Assembly (NCBI RefSeq): GCF_022631235.3
Contig: NZ_CP093310.2
Location: 1,922,001 to 1,986,000, forward strand
Direction of reading: 5' to 3'
Length of the DNA: 64,000 nt
Origin: Psychrobacter raelei
GTDB taxonomy: Bacteria > Pseudomonadota > Gammaproteobacteria > Pseudomonadales > Moraxellaceae
Shown here in pieces: positions 27,356 through 37,061 of the stretch (position 1 is its first letter; the number at the start of each line of letters is the position of its first letter). The notes under the pieces were generated by a model that was given only the letters and a program-made list of their open reading frames with translations, was not told the origin of the DNA and did no database searches. The translations under genes and the position numbers were made by a program.

Positions 27356-28114
27356 CTATTTTTTAGTAGACCACCAAGACAGCTTATGCTTTATGGTGCG
27401 CTTGACAGTGAATGGCTGCTTGGGAGCTTTTGCAATTAATTGATCAAACAGCTCCGGCTCGATATATCTTGCACCACCATGGGCCATCATCACTTGCTTT
27501 GGTCGAAGTTGTTTAATCATCTCGAGCGACTGCCGGTAACGCTTCGGCCAATAAACGGGCATTGGTGCGACGAATTTATGACGCAGCTTGACAATTAAAT
27601 CTGCGGTATATACCACTTCAAGCTCAGGATGATAAAGGGATAAGTCGCGGTCGGTATGTCCTGGGGTAGACATCACTTGCCAATCCTCAAAGCCTGGTAG
27701 CCTATCGCCCTGTTTTACCTGAATGTCTGGGGTCAAATATGCCGGATACCACAAGTATTTAAGCGGCTTACCTAAGCGTCTGGCCACATAATAAGCCAGG
27801 CCGATATCAATCACATGCATCGCACGCCCATGAATACCCTGATACCACTGGGTATTATTGTCTGAGGAGACAATAACGCAGCCGGTCTTTTGCTTAAAGC
27901 TTAATGCCCCACCTGCATGATCCACATGCATGTGGGTAACCACCACCATTTTTAAATCAGTAATGGGCCGCTTGAGCTCATTTGTTATATAACTTAATAC
28001 CAAAGACACATCACAGCGGCAGCCACCATCTAACAGCAGCAACTTGTCCGGATAGACGGCCAAATACAAGGTTTGAATGTGCCCATCTAGCTGAATAATA
28101 TTCGGCAAACTCAT
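27356..28114 (-). CDS. Metallo-beta-lactamase-fold hydrolase
   Basis: 252 residues. The metal-binding motif THMHVDH is at residues 60-66 (H61, H63, D65, H66); a third ligand His appears in STPGHTDRD and a further His in MMAHGG. This is the usual MBL layout, covering glyoxalase II-like, lactonase and other hydrolases. The substrate cannot be told. The C-terminus is basic (KRTIKHKLSWWSTKK). It lacks a signal peptide and so is probably cytoplasmic. It stands alone between the orphan gene and the proline catabolism genes. Confidence 0.85.
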   Translation of the reverse strand: MSLPNIIQLDGHIQTLYLAVYPDKLLLLDGGCRCDVSLVLSYITNELKRPITDLKMVVVTHMHVDHAGGALSFKQKTGCVIVSSDNNTQWYQGIHGRAMHVIDIGLAYYVARRLGKPLKYLWYPAYLTPDIQVKQGDRLPGFEDWQVMSTPGHTDRDLSLYHPELEVVYTADLIVKLRHKFVAPMPVYWPKRYRQSLEMIKQLRPKQVMMAHGGARYIEPELFDQLIAKAPKQPFTVKRTIKHKLSWWSTKK

Positions 28115-28249
28115 AAAACATCCTTATTCATCATCACATACACGCCATCGCTTATGGCCAGCTTCTCATAGTAACACAAACACTTTTTTGGCTTTACGGC
28201 TCAGTTTGACTGCCTTGACCAAATTAGATAATGCCTGACGCGATGCCTT

Positions 28250-28295
28250 AAAAAAATAAGGCCGTGCAATACTCAAATAGGTATTGCACGGCCTT
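28250..28295 (-). terminator. Terminator of the putA operon
   Basis: A perfect 15-bp stem (AAGGCCGTGCAATAC and its complement) with an 8-nt loop, followed on the minus strand by a run of T. It lies about 75 nt after the last gene. Confidence 0.93.
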
Positions 28296-28367
28296 AGCGT
28301 TAAGCTCAATCACAGCGTATTAACGCATAATTTATCGACTTAACCTTGCTAAATCACCACCAGCAAA

Positions 28368-29057
28368 CTAGCCCATACCAAGCTCAATTAAGCTGGCATT
28401 ACCACCGATGGCGGTGGTGTTTACTGTCTTCACACGCTCACTGCAAAAGCGCTCCAGATAATCTGGCGCAAACATTTGGCTAAGCCCTTCAAGATCAGTG
28501 ACCGGCACCAACTGGGTTAGTATGCCATCCGTTTCGGCAAGGTTTTGGCCGATTTGCGCCAGCTGTGGTAGCGACCCTGCAGCAGCAATTACCGCCAGAC
28601 GGCTAATGTGTAGCAACGTGGTCAGCTCTGAGTCATTGGCAATACTCATTACCCCAGGATAGACACCGGCCTCTTGCAAGGCAGCAATTGCTTGCTCGCA
28701 TACCTGCTGCTGCTGAAAACGTAAAATCACCTCGTTACCCGTCAGCAATACAGCCACAAGCTGTCCCAAGACAGCAGTGGCTGAGGCTGATTCGGTGCCA
28801 AGCACCATAGATTTGCCACGTGGAGCCAAATACAGATCATTCGACTCACCAGTAGCACCGCTTAAGCGATTTACCGTATCAAGCGACGCCGCTTGCGCTA
28901 ATAGATGATTAAATAAATAAGTGGCCTTAACACTATCTTCACTAAGCGCGGCTAATTTGTCACAGGCAGCGGCCAGAATTTGACTGCGTTTGACCGCACC
29001 AAGCTGTGCCCAAGCTTCACACTGCTTGGCTTGATCTTGTTTAAATACTTTACTCAT
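28368..29057 (-). CDS. Separately encoded C-terminal (ALDH-superfamily-like) domain of PutA
   Basis: 229 residues resembling the ALDH-like C-terminal domain of long (type B) PutA proteins: the stretch LYLAPRGKSMVLG with ATAVLGQLVAVLLTGNEVIL, and the terminal SERVKTVNTTAIGGNASLIELG that normally ends PutA. No catalytic Cys is expected here. In long PutAs this domain covers the substrate tunnel. It has its own ATG with AAGGA 6 nt upstream and lies 75 bp after the putA stop, with a further in-frame stop and a GGGAGC/GCTCCC hairpin between. This looks like gene fission, not a point nonsense mutation. Product likely assembles with PutA (inference). Confidence 0.82.
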   Translation of the reverse strand: MSKVFKQDQAKQCEAWAQLGAVKRSQILAAACDKLAALSEDSVKATYLFNHLLAQAASLDTVNRLSGATGESNDLYLAPRGKSMVLGTESASATAVLGQLVAVLLTGNEVILRFQQQQVCEQAIAALQEAGVYPGVMSIANDSELTTLLHISRLAVIAAAGSLPQLAQIGQNLAETDGILTQLVPVTDLEGLSQMFAPDYLERFCSERVKTVNTTAIGGNASLIELGMG

Positions 29058-29132
29058 GAGCGTTCCTTAATATCCTTATTGAGGGAGCGTAAGCTCCCCT
29101 GTATTGAGTGAGATTGAGTGCAATAATGGCGC

Positions 29133-32100
29133 TTATAGCGTCTGCCACTGGGTCAATCTGGCCACATAGCGAGGGCCACCGGCTTTGGGACCGGTACCCG
29201 ACAAGCCACTACCACCAAACGGCTGCTCATCTACCACCGCACCAATCTGGTTGCGGTTAATGTAGGTATTACCCACTTTGGTACGGCGCTCAATGTGATT
29301 GGCCACAGTCTCAATACGGCTGTGAATACCCAAGGTTAAGCCATAACCGGTGGCATTAATTTCATCAATCAGCTCATCTAACTTGCCCGCTTTGTAACGT
29401 AGCACATGCAAAATAGGACCGAAGTGCTCACCACCAATCACATCAATGCTGGCCACTTCAACGGCTGTCGGCAATACAAAGGTGCTGTTACTGAGGTTAT
29501 GAGCGGCGTCTGCACTGATCGGTGTCTGGGCAATAATGCGTGCTCGGTCATCTTTACGCATTTGCTCTATATGGGCACGCAGACCTTTTTGAGCGTCTTG
29601 GTCGATAACTGGGCCCACATCAGTCGATACTTGGGTTGGGTTACCCACGATAAGCTGAGCCATATTGCCTTTTAGCAGCTCAATGACACTATCGGCCACA
29701 TCTTCTTGCAAGCACAAGATACGGCATGCCGAGCAGCGCTGGCCGGCAGAACCAAAGGCTGACATTACTGCATCTTTTACCACCTGTTCAGGCAAGGCAG
29801 TCGAGTCGACAATCATGGCGTTCTGACCACCAGTTTCTGCAATCAAAATAGGCAGTGGTTTTTTATCACCAAACAGCTCAGCCACTTGCTGCAAGCGCTC
29901 CTCAGAGTGTAGCGCACGGTTAATCAGCTGTGCGGTCTGAGTTGATCCGGTAAATACCACCCCATCAATGTGCGCTGATGAGGTCAAGGCACCGCCCACT
30001 TCACCGGCACCGGTCACCAATTGTAGCGCATACTCAGGTACGCCGGCTTGATACATCAATTGCGCCGCAAAGTAAGCAATTAAGCTGGTTTGCTCAGCTG
30101 GTTTGGCCACCACAGTATTGCCAGCTGCCAAGGCGCCCATGATCTGACCGGTATAAATGGCCAGAGGGAAGTTCCAAGGACTGATACATACCATGGTGCC
30201 GCGAGGCGCTCTTTTTTGGGTGACTTGCTTACCATTGATATCAGTAAAGCTGTGAGTCTGTTGCTCTAAACGCTCAGCTTCTTCGGCATAATAACGACAA
30301 AAATCAACCGCCTCTCGCACCTCATCAATGCTGTCTTGTAAGGTCTTGCCAGCCTCTTTGTGACACATGGCCACAAGCTGAGCATAGTTGTCTTCATACA
30401 AGTCAGCGGTACGCTTCAATATGGCCGCACGCTCGCTGGCAGAGACTTGCTGCCACTTATCTTGGCCTTGATGCGCCGCTTCAACGGCCTGTGCAGCCAG
30501 TTTGGCATCAGCAAACACCACCTCACCAACAGCCACTTGATGGTTCCAAGGCGCCACCACGTTATTAAGCGTTAAATGTTGATGGCTGTCTTGAGTGATT
30601 TGTTGACCACTGATAATCGGATTGGCTTGCCAAGTCTGCGCTAGGTGCGCATCAACGGCCGCTTTAAAGGGCTGCCACTGCGATTCAACGAAGATATTAG
30701 GCCCAAAGCTTGCCAAGCGGCCACCATAGATATCAAGCGGCATCGGAATACGAGGGTTATGCAGGGTTTCATGTGCCGTCAATTTATCGTAAGGATGTAC
30801 GGTCAGCTTCTCAACAGGATGACTCTTATCGAGTAGCTGATGCACAAATGAGCTGTTGGCACCGTTTTCTAATAAGCGGCGCACCAAATACGGCAGCAAA
30901 TCTTTGTGGGCACCCACAGGCGCATAGATACGGACCGGAATATTGTACGCTTGCAAAATATGATCATACAGCGCATCGCCCATACCGTGTAGACGCTGAA
31001 ACTCAAAGTCTCTATGATCACTCATGGTCATCACAGACGATAAAGTGTGGGCATTATGTGTGGCGAACTGTGGCCACAACACACCACGAATTTGCTCTGT
31101 TAATAAGAAGCGGGCACACGCCAGATATGCCACGTCGGTACCCTCTTTGCGGGTCCAGACCGGATAGCCGGTAATGCCTTTTTGCTGAGCCAATTTAATT
31201 TCATAATCCCAATATGCGCCTTTTACCAAGCGTACAGGGATACGGTCGCCCACCTCTTTTGATAAGCTTGCCAGCCACGCCAGCACCGCCAAAGCACGTT
31301 TCGAGTAGCCTTGTACCACAAGCCCCAAACCATCCCAGTCTTGAGTCATGTTGTCTCGGTATAAAGACTCAAATAATTTTAACGACACCTCTAAGCGGTC
31401 GGCCTCTTCTGCATCAATACTGATATCGACATCTACCTCACGCGCCGCTTCAATCAGTAAGATACAACGCTGACGCAGCAAGCCTAGCACCTGATCAATT
31501 TGGGTCGCTTCATAACGTGGATGCAGCGCAGATAACTTAATAGAAACCGAAGGCTTAGGCATACCCTCTTTGACTTGCACATGCGCCGCTGAGCGAATGG
31601 CATGCAGATAATCACTGAAGTACTTTTCGGCATCTTTATGAGTAACCGCCGCCTCACCAAGCATATCAAAGGAGTAAGTATATCCTTTATTACGATAAGG
31701 CTGACTGTTGCGATTGGCATCCTCAATGGTCTCACCCAGCACAAACTGATGGCCCATAATCTTCATCGCACGCTGCATGGCGCTACGAATCACAGGCTCA
31801 CCCATCTTCTTGGTCATGCGATCTAAGAAGCCTGCTGCCGTGGTTGAAGAATCCACGCTGACCACACGGCCAGTCATCATCAGCCCCCAAGTTGAGGCAT
31901 TAACGATAAAGCCATTGTCATCTTTTAAGTGTTTTTTCCAATCGGCAACGCTCATTTTGTCACGGATAAGCGCATCGGCTGTGGCATTGTCTGGCACTCG
32001 AATCAAAGCTTCGGCCAAGCTCATGAGCAAAATACCCTCTTGGGTATCTAGGCTGTACTCTAATAACAGCGAGTCCACCATTTTGACCGCTTTGTCATTG

Positions 32101-32348
32101 CTACGCACATGCTCCACTAAGCTTTTGGTCTGATCGCTAATGGCCAAACGCTCGTCAACGCCTTCTTTAAGCCTAGGCTCAGCTAGGGGTAATAAAGCCC
32201 CAAGCCATTGGTCCTCATCGGCACTATATAAGGGCGAGATTAGCTTAAATAGCTCGCTTGGTGGCCTATTAATAAAAGCGGGGTCCAGCACCTGTTCTGG
32301 CGAAAAAGAGATGGGGTTTTGCGGATAAAACGGATTGGGGAAATTCAT
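29133..32348 (-). CDS. putA: Bifunctional proline dehydrogenase / delta-1-pyrroline-5-carboxylate dehydrogenase, core
   Basis: Oxidises proline to glutamate in two steps. 1071 residues. The FAD-binding proline dehydrogenase barrel spans about 200-500 (SIDAEEADRLE, VRLVKGAYWDYE, and the C-terminal ENGANSSFVHQL). The aldehyde dehydrogenase part follows (SPWNFPLAIYTGQ, IAETGGQNAM, catalytic C872 in AGQRCSA, EHFGPILHV). No N-terminal ribbon-helix-helix domain is present, so it should not be an autorepressor like the E. coli protein. It ends at GPKAGGPRYVARLTQW, where short type A PutAs end; the domain expected next is in the downstream gene. Confidence 0.95.
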   Translation of the reverse strand: MNFPNPFYPQNPISFSPEQVLDPAFINRPPSELFKLISPLYSADEDQWLGALLPLAEPRLKEGVDERLAISDQTKSLVEHVRSNDKAVKMVDSLLLEYSLDTQEGILLMSLAEALIRVPDNATADALIRDKMSVADWKKHLKDDNGFIVNASTWGLMMTGRVVSVDSSTTAAGFLDRMTKKMGEPVIRSAMQRAMKIMGHQFVLGETIEDANRNSQPYRNKGYTYSFDMLGEAAVTHKDAEKYFSDYLHAIRSAAHVQVKEGMPKPSVSIKLSALHPRYEATQIDQVLGLLRQRCILLIEAAREVDVDISIDAEEADRLEVSLKLFESLYRDNMTQDWDGLGLVVQGYSKRALAVLAWLASLSKEVGDRIPVRLVKGAYWDYEIKLAQQKGITGYPVWTRKEGTDVAYLACARFLLTEQIRGVLWPQFATHNAHTLSSVMTMSDHRDFEFQRLHGMGDALYDHILQAYNIPVRIYAPVGAHKDLLPYLVRRLLENGANSSFVHQLLDKSHPVEKLTVHPYDKLTAHETLHNPRIPMPLDIYGGRLASFGPNIFVESQWQPFKAAVDAHLAQTWQANPIISGQQITQDSHQHLTLNNVVAPWNHQVAVGEVVFADAKLAAQAVEAAHQGQDKWQQVSASERAAILKRTADLYEDNYAQLVAMCHKEAGKTLQDSIDEVREAVDFCRYYAEEAERLEQQTHSFTDINGKQVTQKRAPRGTMVCISPWNFPLAIYTGQIMGALAAGNTVVAKPAEQTSLIAYFAAQLMYQAGVPEYALQLVTGAGEVGGALTSSAHIDGVVFTGSTQTAQLINRALHSEERLQQVAELFGDKKPLPILIAETGGQNAMIVDSTALPEQVVKDAVMSAFGSAGQRCSACRILCLQEDVADSVIELLKGNMAQLIVGNPTQVSTDVGPVIDQDAQKGLRAHIEQMRKDDRARIIAQTPISADAAHNLSNSTFVLPTAVEVASIDVIGGEHFGPILHVLRYKAGKLDELIDEINATGYGLTLGIHSRIETVANHIERRTKVGNTYINRNQIGAVVDEQPFGGSGLSGTGPKAGGPRYVARLTQWQTL

Positions 32349-32778
32349 ATCAACTCCATTGATACTCAGGTGACACTAAAATGGTCTAAAAATAGGATAA
32401 AAGAATAAAAACACAAAAAAATCAAAGTCTAAATTTAAAAGATAAAGCCCATACCACAAGCACCCGCTAGCGCACCTATGAACAGACCATTGGCGAACAG
32501 GCAGTCGACGTTAACTTTGGGCAAAGTAAGGCTAACAAAGTAATGAGTTGAAGAATGTTTGGCTTAGTGAACACAAGCTGTATTACTTTTTAGCCACCTA
32601 AGTTATAGGCAGTATCGGTAAAACAAACTCACTAATGCCTTCTTCTTTATTGAATCAGGCCATAAGAGGCGCAGAATGCCTACTTATGACCTGATAAAGA
32701 AAAACCTCTACGGCGTTGATTGAGGTTATGAGCTTGATGGCCGAATATTATCATACCTATCAAGCCCAATGCTAGAGA
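32349..32778. other. Gap between putA and the purine permease gene
   Basis: 430 bp without a gene. It carries the terminator of the permease gene and presumably the putA promoter, which I could not place with confidence. Confidence 0.6.
32696..32727 (-). terminator. Terminator of the purine permease gene
   Basis: On the minus strand AACCTC...GAGGTT with a 13-nt loop followed by TTTCTTT, about 50 nt after the stop. Confidence 0.7.
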
Positions 32779-34074
32779 TTATAAAAATACGATTTTAGCC
32801 AATAAGATAATCGTCAATACCCACACCGCAGGGCCAACTTGTTCAAACTTACCGGTCAACACTTTTACTACAGTGTAAGTGATAAAACCTAACGAAATAC
32901 CATCGGCAATAGAATAAGTCAGGGGCGTTAATAATAACACCACGGCCACAGGCGCAGCTTCCGTCAAATCTTCCCAATCAATATCTTTTAGAGTGTATAG
33001 CATCAATACAGAAACGTAAAAAATAGCACCTGCTGTGGCGTACGCAGGAATCATACCGGCTAAAGGAGCAAAGAAGATACTAAGTAAAAACAGCACACCC
33101 ACAGTCACAGCCATCAAGCCTGTACGGCCGCCTGCTGCCACACCTGCAGTACTCTCCACGAAGCTTGTGGTCGATGACGTACCCAGTAATGAGCCCGCCA
33201 CTGTCGCTGTAGAGTCAGCCAGTAGTGCCTTGTCAAGGTTTGGAATTCTGCCATCTTTGTCCACCAAGCCCGCTTTATTGGTTACCCCAATTAATGTGCC
33301 TGAGGTGTCAAACAAATCGACAAATAAGAAAGCAAAAATGACACTGATCATACCAATATCAAAGGCACCAGCGATGTCTAACTGTAAAAAGGTTGGCGCG
33401 ATAGCCGGTGGCAAAGACATGATGCCTTGGAACTCAACTTGACCGCTTAGCAAAGCGATGATAGTCACTGCCAAAATACCAATGGTCACCGCCCCTGGAA
33501 TGTTGCGATAAGCCAGACCGATAATCAAGAAAAAGCCCAAAGCCGCCATCACAGGAGAGAACTGCTGTAAATCTCCTAAGCTTACAAAGGTCGCTTCATT
33601 GGCCACAATAACGCCTGAGCTTTTTAATGCGATAAACGCTAAGAACGCACCGATACCAGCCACAATGCCTTGCTTTAAGCTATTAGGGATGGCATCAATC
33701 ACCCATTCACGGATTTTAAATAAGCTTAAACAGATAAAAATACAGCCAGATAAAAACACAGCACCTAGCGCCGTTTGCCAGCTATATCCCATGCCTAACA
33801 CTACGCCATAAGTAAAAAAGGCGTTTAATCCCATACCCGGTGCTAAAGCCACAGGCAGGCGGGCATAAATACCCATGATAAAACAGCCCACCGCAGCGGC
33901 CAAACAAGTTGCCACAAACACAGCCCCTCTATCCATTCCTGCATCGGATAAAATATTGGGGTTCACAAAGATAATGTATGCCATCGTTAAAAACGTGGTC
34001 AATCCTGCTAGGATTTCTGTTTTTATCGTGGTGTTTTGACCGTCAATGCCAAAATAGCGCTCAATTGCATTCAT
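32779..34074 (-). CDS. NCS2-type adenine/guanine/hypoxanthine permease (AzgA family)
   Basis: A 431-residue inner-membrane transporter with about 12-14 hydrophobic segments. Family landmarks: N-terminal EILAGLTTFLTMAYIIFVNP, ALAPGMGLNAFFTYGVV near residue 78, LFDTSGTLIGVTNKAGL, and GTSSTTSFVESTAGVAAGGRTGL, all typical of the AzgA/PbuG branch of nucleobase-cation symporters. The exact base transported is not readable. Transcribed alone; a possible -35 (TTGACA at 34279-34274 on the minus strand) precedes it by about 200 bp. Confidence 0.93.
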   Translation of the reverse strand: MNAIERYFGIDGQNTTIKTEILAGLTTFLTMAYIIFVNPNILSDAGMDRGAVFVATCLAAAVGCFIMGIYARLPVALAPGMGLNAFFTYGVVLGMGYSWQTALGAVFLSGCIFICLSLFKIREWVIDAIPNSLKQGIVAGIGAFLAFIALKSSGVIVANEATFVSLGDLQQFSPVMAALGFFLIIGLAYRNIPGAVTIGILAVTIIALLSGQVEFQGIMSLPPAIAPTFLQLDIAGAFDIGMISVIFAFLFVDLFDTSGTLIGVTNKAGLVDKDGRIPNLDKALLADSTATVAGSLLGTSSTTSFVESTAGVAAGGRTGLMAVTVGVLFLLSIFFAPLAGMIPAYATAGAIFYVSVLMLYTLKDIDWEDLTEAAPVAVVLLLTPLTYSIADGISLGFITYTVVKVLTGKFEQVGPAVWVLTIILLAKIVFL

Positions 34075-34733
34075 AAATAATAGCCTGCACAGATAGTAGC
34101 CTGAGTTTATTTGGGTTGAAAAACCAAAGGATAGCGCCTGTTTTTAACAGTTTAACTGAAAACAGACAAAGAGAAATAAAGCATTAAGATAAATAAAAAA
34201 GGTGGAATTATAAAGGATTCATGCCAAAACTAGTACACCTTTACTAATTTTGCTAAAAAAATACACGCAAATTTGTCAATAATCACTATTTTTAATGAGC
34301 TCAGTTCAGCCATAACTGCTTTATAGGTTGTTTTGACTGACGTCATCTTGGCCTTGTGTTGGCTGTAATGATGTTTATCTTGACTGTTTTAGCGAGCATA
34401 ATGGGCCACTAAAATAAGGAGGCACTGTTAGATTCAGGTATAATAAACCTCAAGTAGCACCCAATTGCACAGCGATTGAGTTTGCCTAATCCTTGAATGA
34501 GTCTGTCTATTAGTCTACCTTTTTTAGCCGATGGATGTGCTTTTATAACTTTTAGCAGCTATATCTTATATTTTTTACTTTATATTTAATATCAGTTGTT
34601 GTTATCACGCTTTATTTTTAAAGCTTTATTGGTCAATCAAGCTTTGAGCTGCAATTTATGCCGGCACCATAAAATCTATTAACAATACCTTTAAGTATGC
34701 GACACTATACTGCATAATCTGCAATATTGGGTT
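34075..34733. other. Divergent gap between the purine permease gene and tolQ
   Basis: 659 bp, A+T-rich, without a gene. Minus strand: TTGACA at 34279-34274 with a weak TAGCAA 18 bp on may drive the permease. Plus strand: TATAAT at 34439-34444 and TATACT near 34706 are candidate -10 boxes for the tol genes. I saw no purine-riboswitch structure. Confidence 0.5.
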
Positions 34734-35531
34734 ATGTCGATGCTAACCCCCTTTTATCTTGAGTTTTTTATTACAGCGAGTATTTCATTCATGCCAGAGT
34801 CTATCAATCTTATTGCCCTCATTACCGAGGCCAGTTTACTGGTTCAAATCGTCATGGCTATTTTGCTGTTGGCGTCCGTTATCTGCTGGGTATTAATTTT
34901 TCGCTTAAGTGCCCGATTGGGGACTGCTAAGCGTCAAGACCAGCATTTTGAAAACTGGTTTTGGTCCGGTGAAGACCTCTCTAAGCTGTATCAGGGGATC
35001 CAAAATTCACCAGACAGACATGGTTTGGCCAATATCTTTTATGTGGGTTTCTCTGAATTTTTGCGTATGAATAAAAAGCGTCAGCCTAAAGACCACATTA
35101 TTGACGGTGTTGAGCGTAAGCTACGTGTCGGCTTAGGTCGTCAGCAGCAGTCATTAGAGTCAGGCCTTGCGGTACTTGCCAGCATCGGCTCAGTCTCCCC
35201 TTATATTGGACTATTTGGTACGGTCTGGGGGATCATGAATGCTTTTTTGGGTCTGGCTCAGGTAGAACAAGTCAGCTTATCGGCTGTCGCACCAGGTATC
35301 GCTGAGGCCCTCATTGCCACCGCGATGGGATTATTTGCTGCCATCCCTGCGGTATTGGCTTACAACCATTTTACTGCCAAAGCTGCGGGCATCTATGACA
35401 GCCGTGCCTTATTTTGTGATGAGATGACCGGTATGTTACAGCGTGAAACCTATGAGACGGGCGCAGCGCCTGTCGCAAGCTCAAACGACGTACCCACAGC
35501 GGCCCAAAATATTCAATCCCCTTTGGTATAA
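34734..35531 (+). CDS. tolQ: Tol-Pal system proton channel subunit TolQ
   Basis: Inner-membrane proton channel subunit that drives TolA and supports outer-membrane constriction at division. Of 265 residues, segments about 25-50, 150-175 and 190-215 are the three TM helices, with the conserved SVSPYIGLFGTVWGIM and PGIAEALIATAMGLFAAIPAVLAYN. Homology to E. coli TolQ begins at the internal Met 20 (34791), so the first 19 hydrophobic residues may not be translated; neither start has a strong ribosome site. First of tolQRAB; the usual ybgC is absent upstream. Confidence 0.94.
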   Translation: MSMLTPFYLEFFITASISFMPESINLIALITEASLLVQIVMAILLLASVICWVLIFRLSARLGTAKRQDQHFENWFWSGEDLSKLYQGIQNSPDRHGLANIFYVGFSEFLRMNKKRQPKDHIIDGVERKLRVGLGRQQQSLESGLAVLASIGSVSPYIGLFGTVWGIMNAFLGLAQVEQVSLSAVAPGIAEALIATAMGLFAAIPAVLAYNHFTAKAAGIYDSRALFCDEMTGMLQRETYETGAAPVASSNDVPTAAQNIQSPLV

Positions 35532-35543
35532 AAGGAGCATTTT

Positions 35544-35993
35544 ATGAAAGCCAGCCCCTTTTCTCGCCATAAAAAAGAGCTCAATGCCAGCATGAACGTC
35601 GTGCCTTATATCGATGTGATGCTGGTGCTTTTGGTTATATTTATGGTGACCACGCCCATGCTTACCACCGGCGTCGATGTGGACTTGCCAAAAGCCAGTA
35701 CTGAGAATATCGCGACTGGCGCTCAAATGCCGGTGATCGTCTCCCTAAAAAGCAATGGGGAGATTTTTATGAGCTTTGAAAACGACATTGATATGCCCGT
35801 CTCAGAGCAAGAACTGATTGATACCTTGGTGCGTCTGCAAGCTCAAGCGGGCGGCGATCAAGTAAAAGTAATGATTAATGCCGATCAAAACAATCAATAC
35901 GGTATGATCATGCAGCTGATGGCCAATTTGCAACAAGCGGGGGTCGAAAAAGTGGGCCTATTAACCGCTCAGCCGCTGCCCTCTAGACCTTAA
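35544..35993 (+). CDS. tolR: Tol-Pal system protein TolR
   Basis: 149 residues, ExbD/TolR family: one N-terminal TM helix (about 24-40) with the channel Asp in YIDVMLVLLVIFMV, preceded by a short cytoplasmic basic segment, and a periplasmic domain. AAGGAG lies 7 nt before the ATG. 12 bp after tolQ, so co-transcribed and probably translationally coupled. Confidence 0.95.
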   Translation: MKASPFSRHKKELNASMNVVPYIDVMLVLLVIFMVTTPMLTTGVDVDLPKASTENIATGAQMPVIVSLKSNGEIFMSFENDIDMPVSEQELIDTLVRLQAQAGGDQVKVMINADQNNQYGMIMQLMANLQQAGVEKVGLLTAQPLPSRP

Positions 35994-36070
35994 GGCTCAG
36001 ATAAAGCCTTTATAAGTTTTAAGCTTGCGAGCCAATAATCCCTATCCGCTTTATTTTTATTTAATTTGAG

Positions 36071-36961
36071 ATGATATCCGTGCTAAATCGTGCGCCCAGT
36101 GTTTATATCCCTGTAGAGCCTGAAGATAACGGCATCTTATTGCCGGCCATCTTGAGCCTAATCGTGCATGGCTCGATATTGGCCCTTATTATCTTTTTGC
36201 ACCGCATTCCTCAGCTAGAGACGACACCTAGCATAGAGACCAGTATTGTCACCCCCGAAGAGTTGGCGGCCATGCAAGCAGAAGTGCGCGCCAATCGTGA
36301 CAACATGATGGCCTCAGGCGTGCCGGTTACCCCCGAGTTTAGCCCCCAGTCAGTGCCAGAGTCTACGCACACCGCAGAGCTAAGCCATGAGTCAACTTTC
36401 TCTAAGATGTCCTCATTTTTTCGCAATGAGCCACTCCCTGAGCCTGTGCCTCAAAGCAGCGTGAGCTCGGAGCCTGAGCTAAGCGAGCCATTAGAGGCAC
36501 CTGATATCACGCAGCCTGATGATTTAACCGACTTTGCTGGCGAGCAAAATCCACTAAGCTCTCAGCCTACAAGTACCCCCCCCAAAGTAAAAGCCAATAG
36601 CCAAGATTCAGGTCAAGTGGCCGCCACCTTTGCCTCAGGGGCTGAAGGCTCAAGCACTAAGTCAACTGCCGCAAGTGGTTCGGCCACAGGCAGTAGCAAT
36701 AAAGCCAGCAGTGGCGATATCAGTGGGGCTTTAGTCGGTATGATTAAGCCCTTGTGGAACCCTCCTGTAGGACGTGTAGGTACTCGGGTATCCGTCTCAG
36801 TGACCGTCGATGCCAATGGCAGCGTTCAGAGCGTTAATGCCAACACCTCAGATGAGGCGCTAAAACAATCACTTGAGTCGGCGATCCGTCAAGCCAGTCC
36901 CCTAACCCCTGTGGTCGGCACCAATACCCGTAGAATTAAGCTCAACTTCGTGGTTGAATAG
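36071..36961 (+). CDS. tolA: Tol-Pal system protein TolA
   Basis: Links the TolQR motor to the outer membrane. 296 residues: a TM helix at about 25-42, a Pro/Glu/Ser-rich periplasmic linker (about 55-215) in place of the long Ala/Lys helix of E. coli TolA, and a C-terminal TonB/TolA-like domain (MIKPLWNPPVGRVGTRVSVS to the end). The linker composition makes it shorter than E. coli TolA (421). Position between tolR and tolB supports the call; a generic TonB-like protein is less likely. Confidence 0.9.
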   Translation: MISVLNRAPSVYIPVEPEDNGILLPAILSLIVHGSILALIIFLHRIPQLETTPSIETSIVTPEELAAMQAEVRANRDNMMASGVPVTPEFSPQSVPESTHTAELSHESTFSKMSSFFRNEPLPEPVPQSSVSSEPELSEPLEAPDITQPDDLTDFAGEQNPLSSQPTSTPPKVKANSQDSGQVAATFASGAEGSSTKSTAASGSATGSSNKASSGDISGALVGMIKPLWNPPVGRVGTRVSVSVTVDANGSVQSVNANTSDEALKQSLESAIRQASPLTPVVGTNTRRIKLNFVVE

Positions 36962-37061
36962 CCTAGCAAGCAGCGCTAGTTACACGGCTGCCCTTTACAT
37001 CCCAATCACGTCTTAATATGCTTTATTTCATTAAAATAACAAAGATAGGACTTGTGTACTC

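Noticed and set aside
30710..31174. 154-residue plus-strand reading frame
   Set aside because: Lies wholly antisense within putA, has no recognisable domain or ribosome site, and is explained by codon bias of the real gene.
31777..32133. 118-residue plus-strand reading frame inside putA
   Set aside because: Antisense shadow without domain or start signals.
34075..34733. Purine riboswitch upstream of the purine permease gene
   Set aside because: No conserved paired loops or three-way junction core could be made out, and such switches are unusual in this group.
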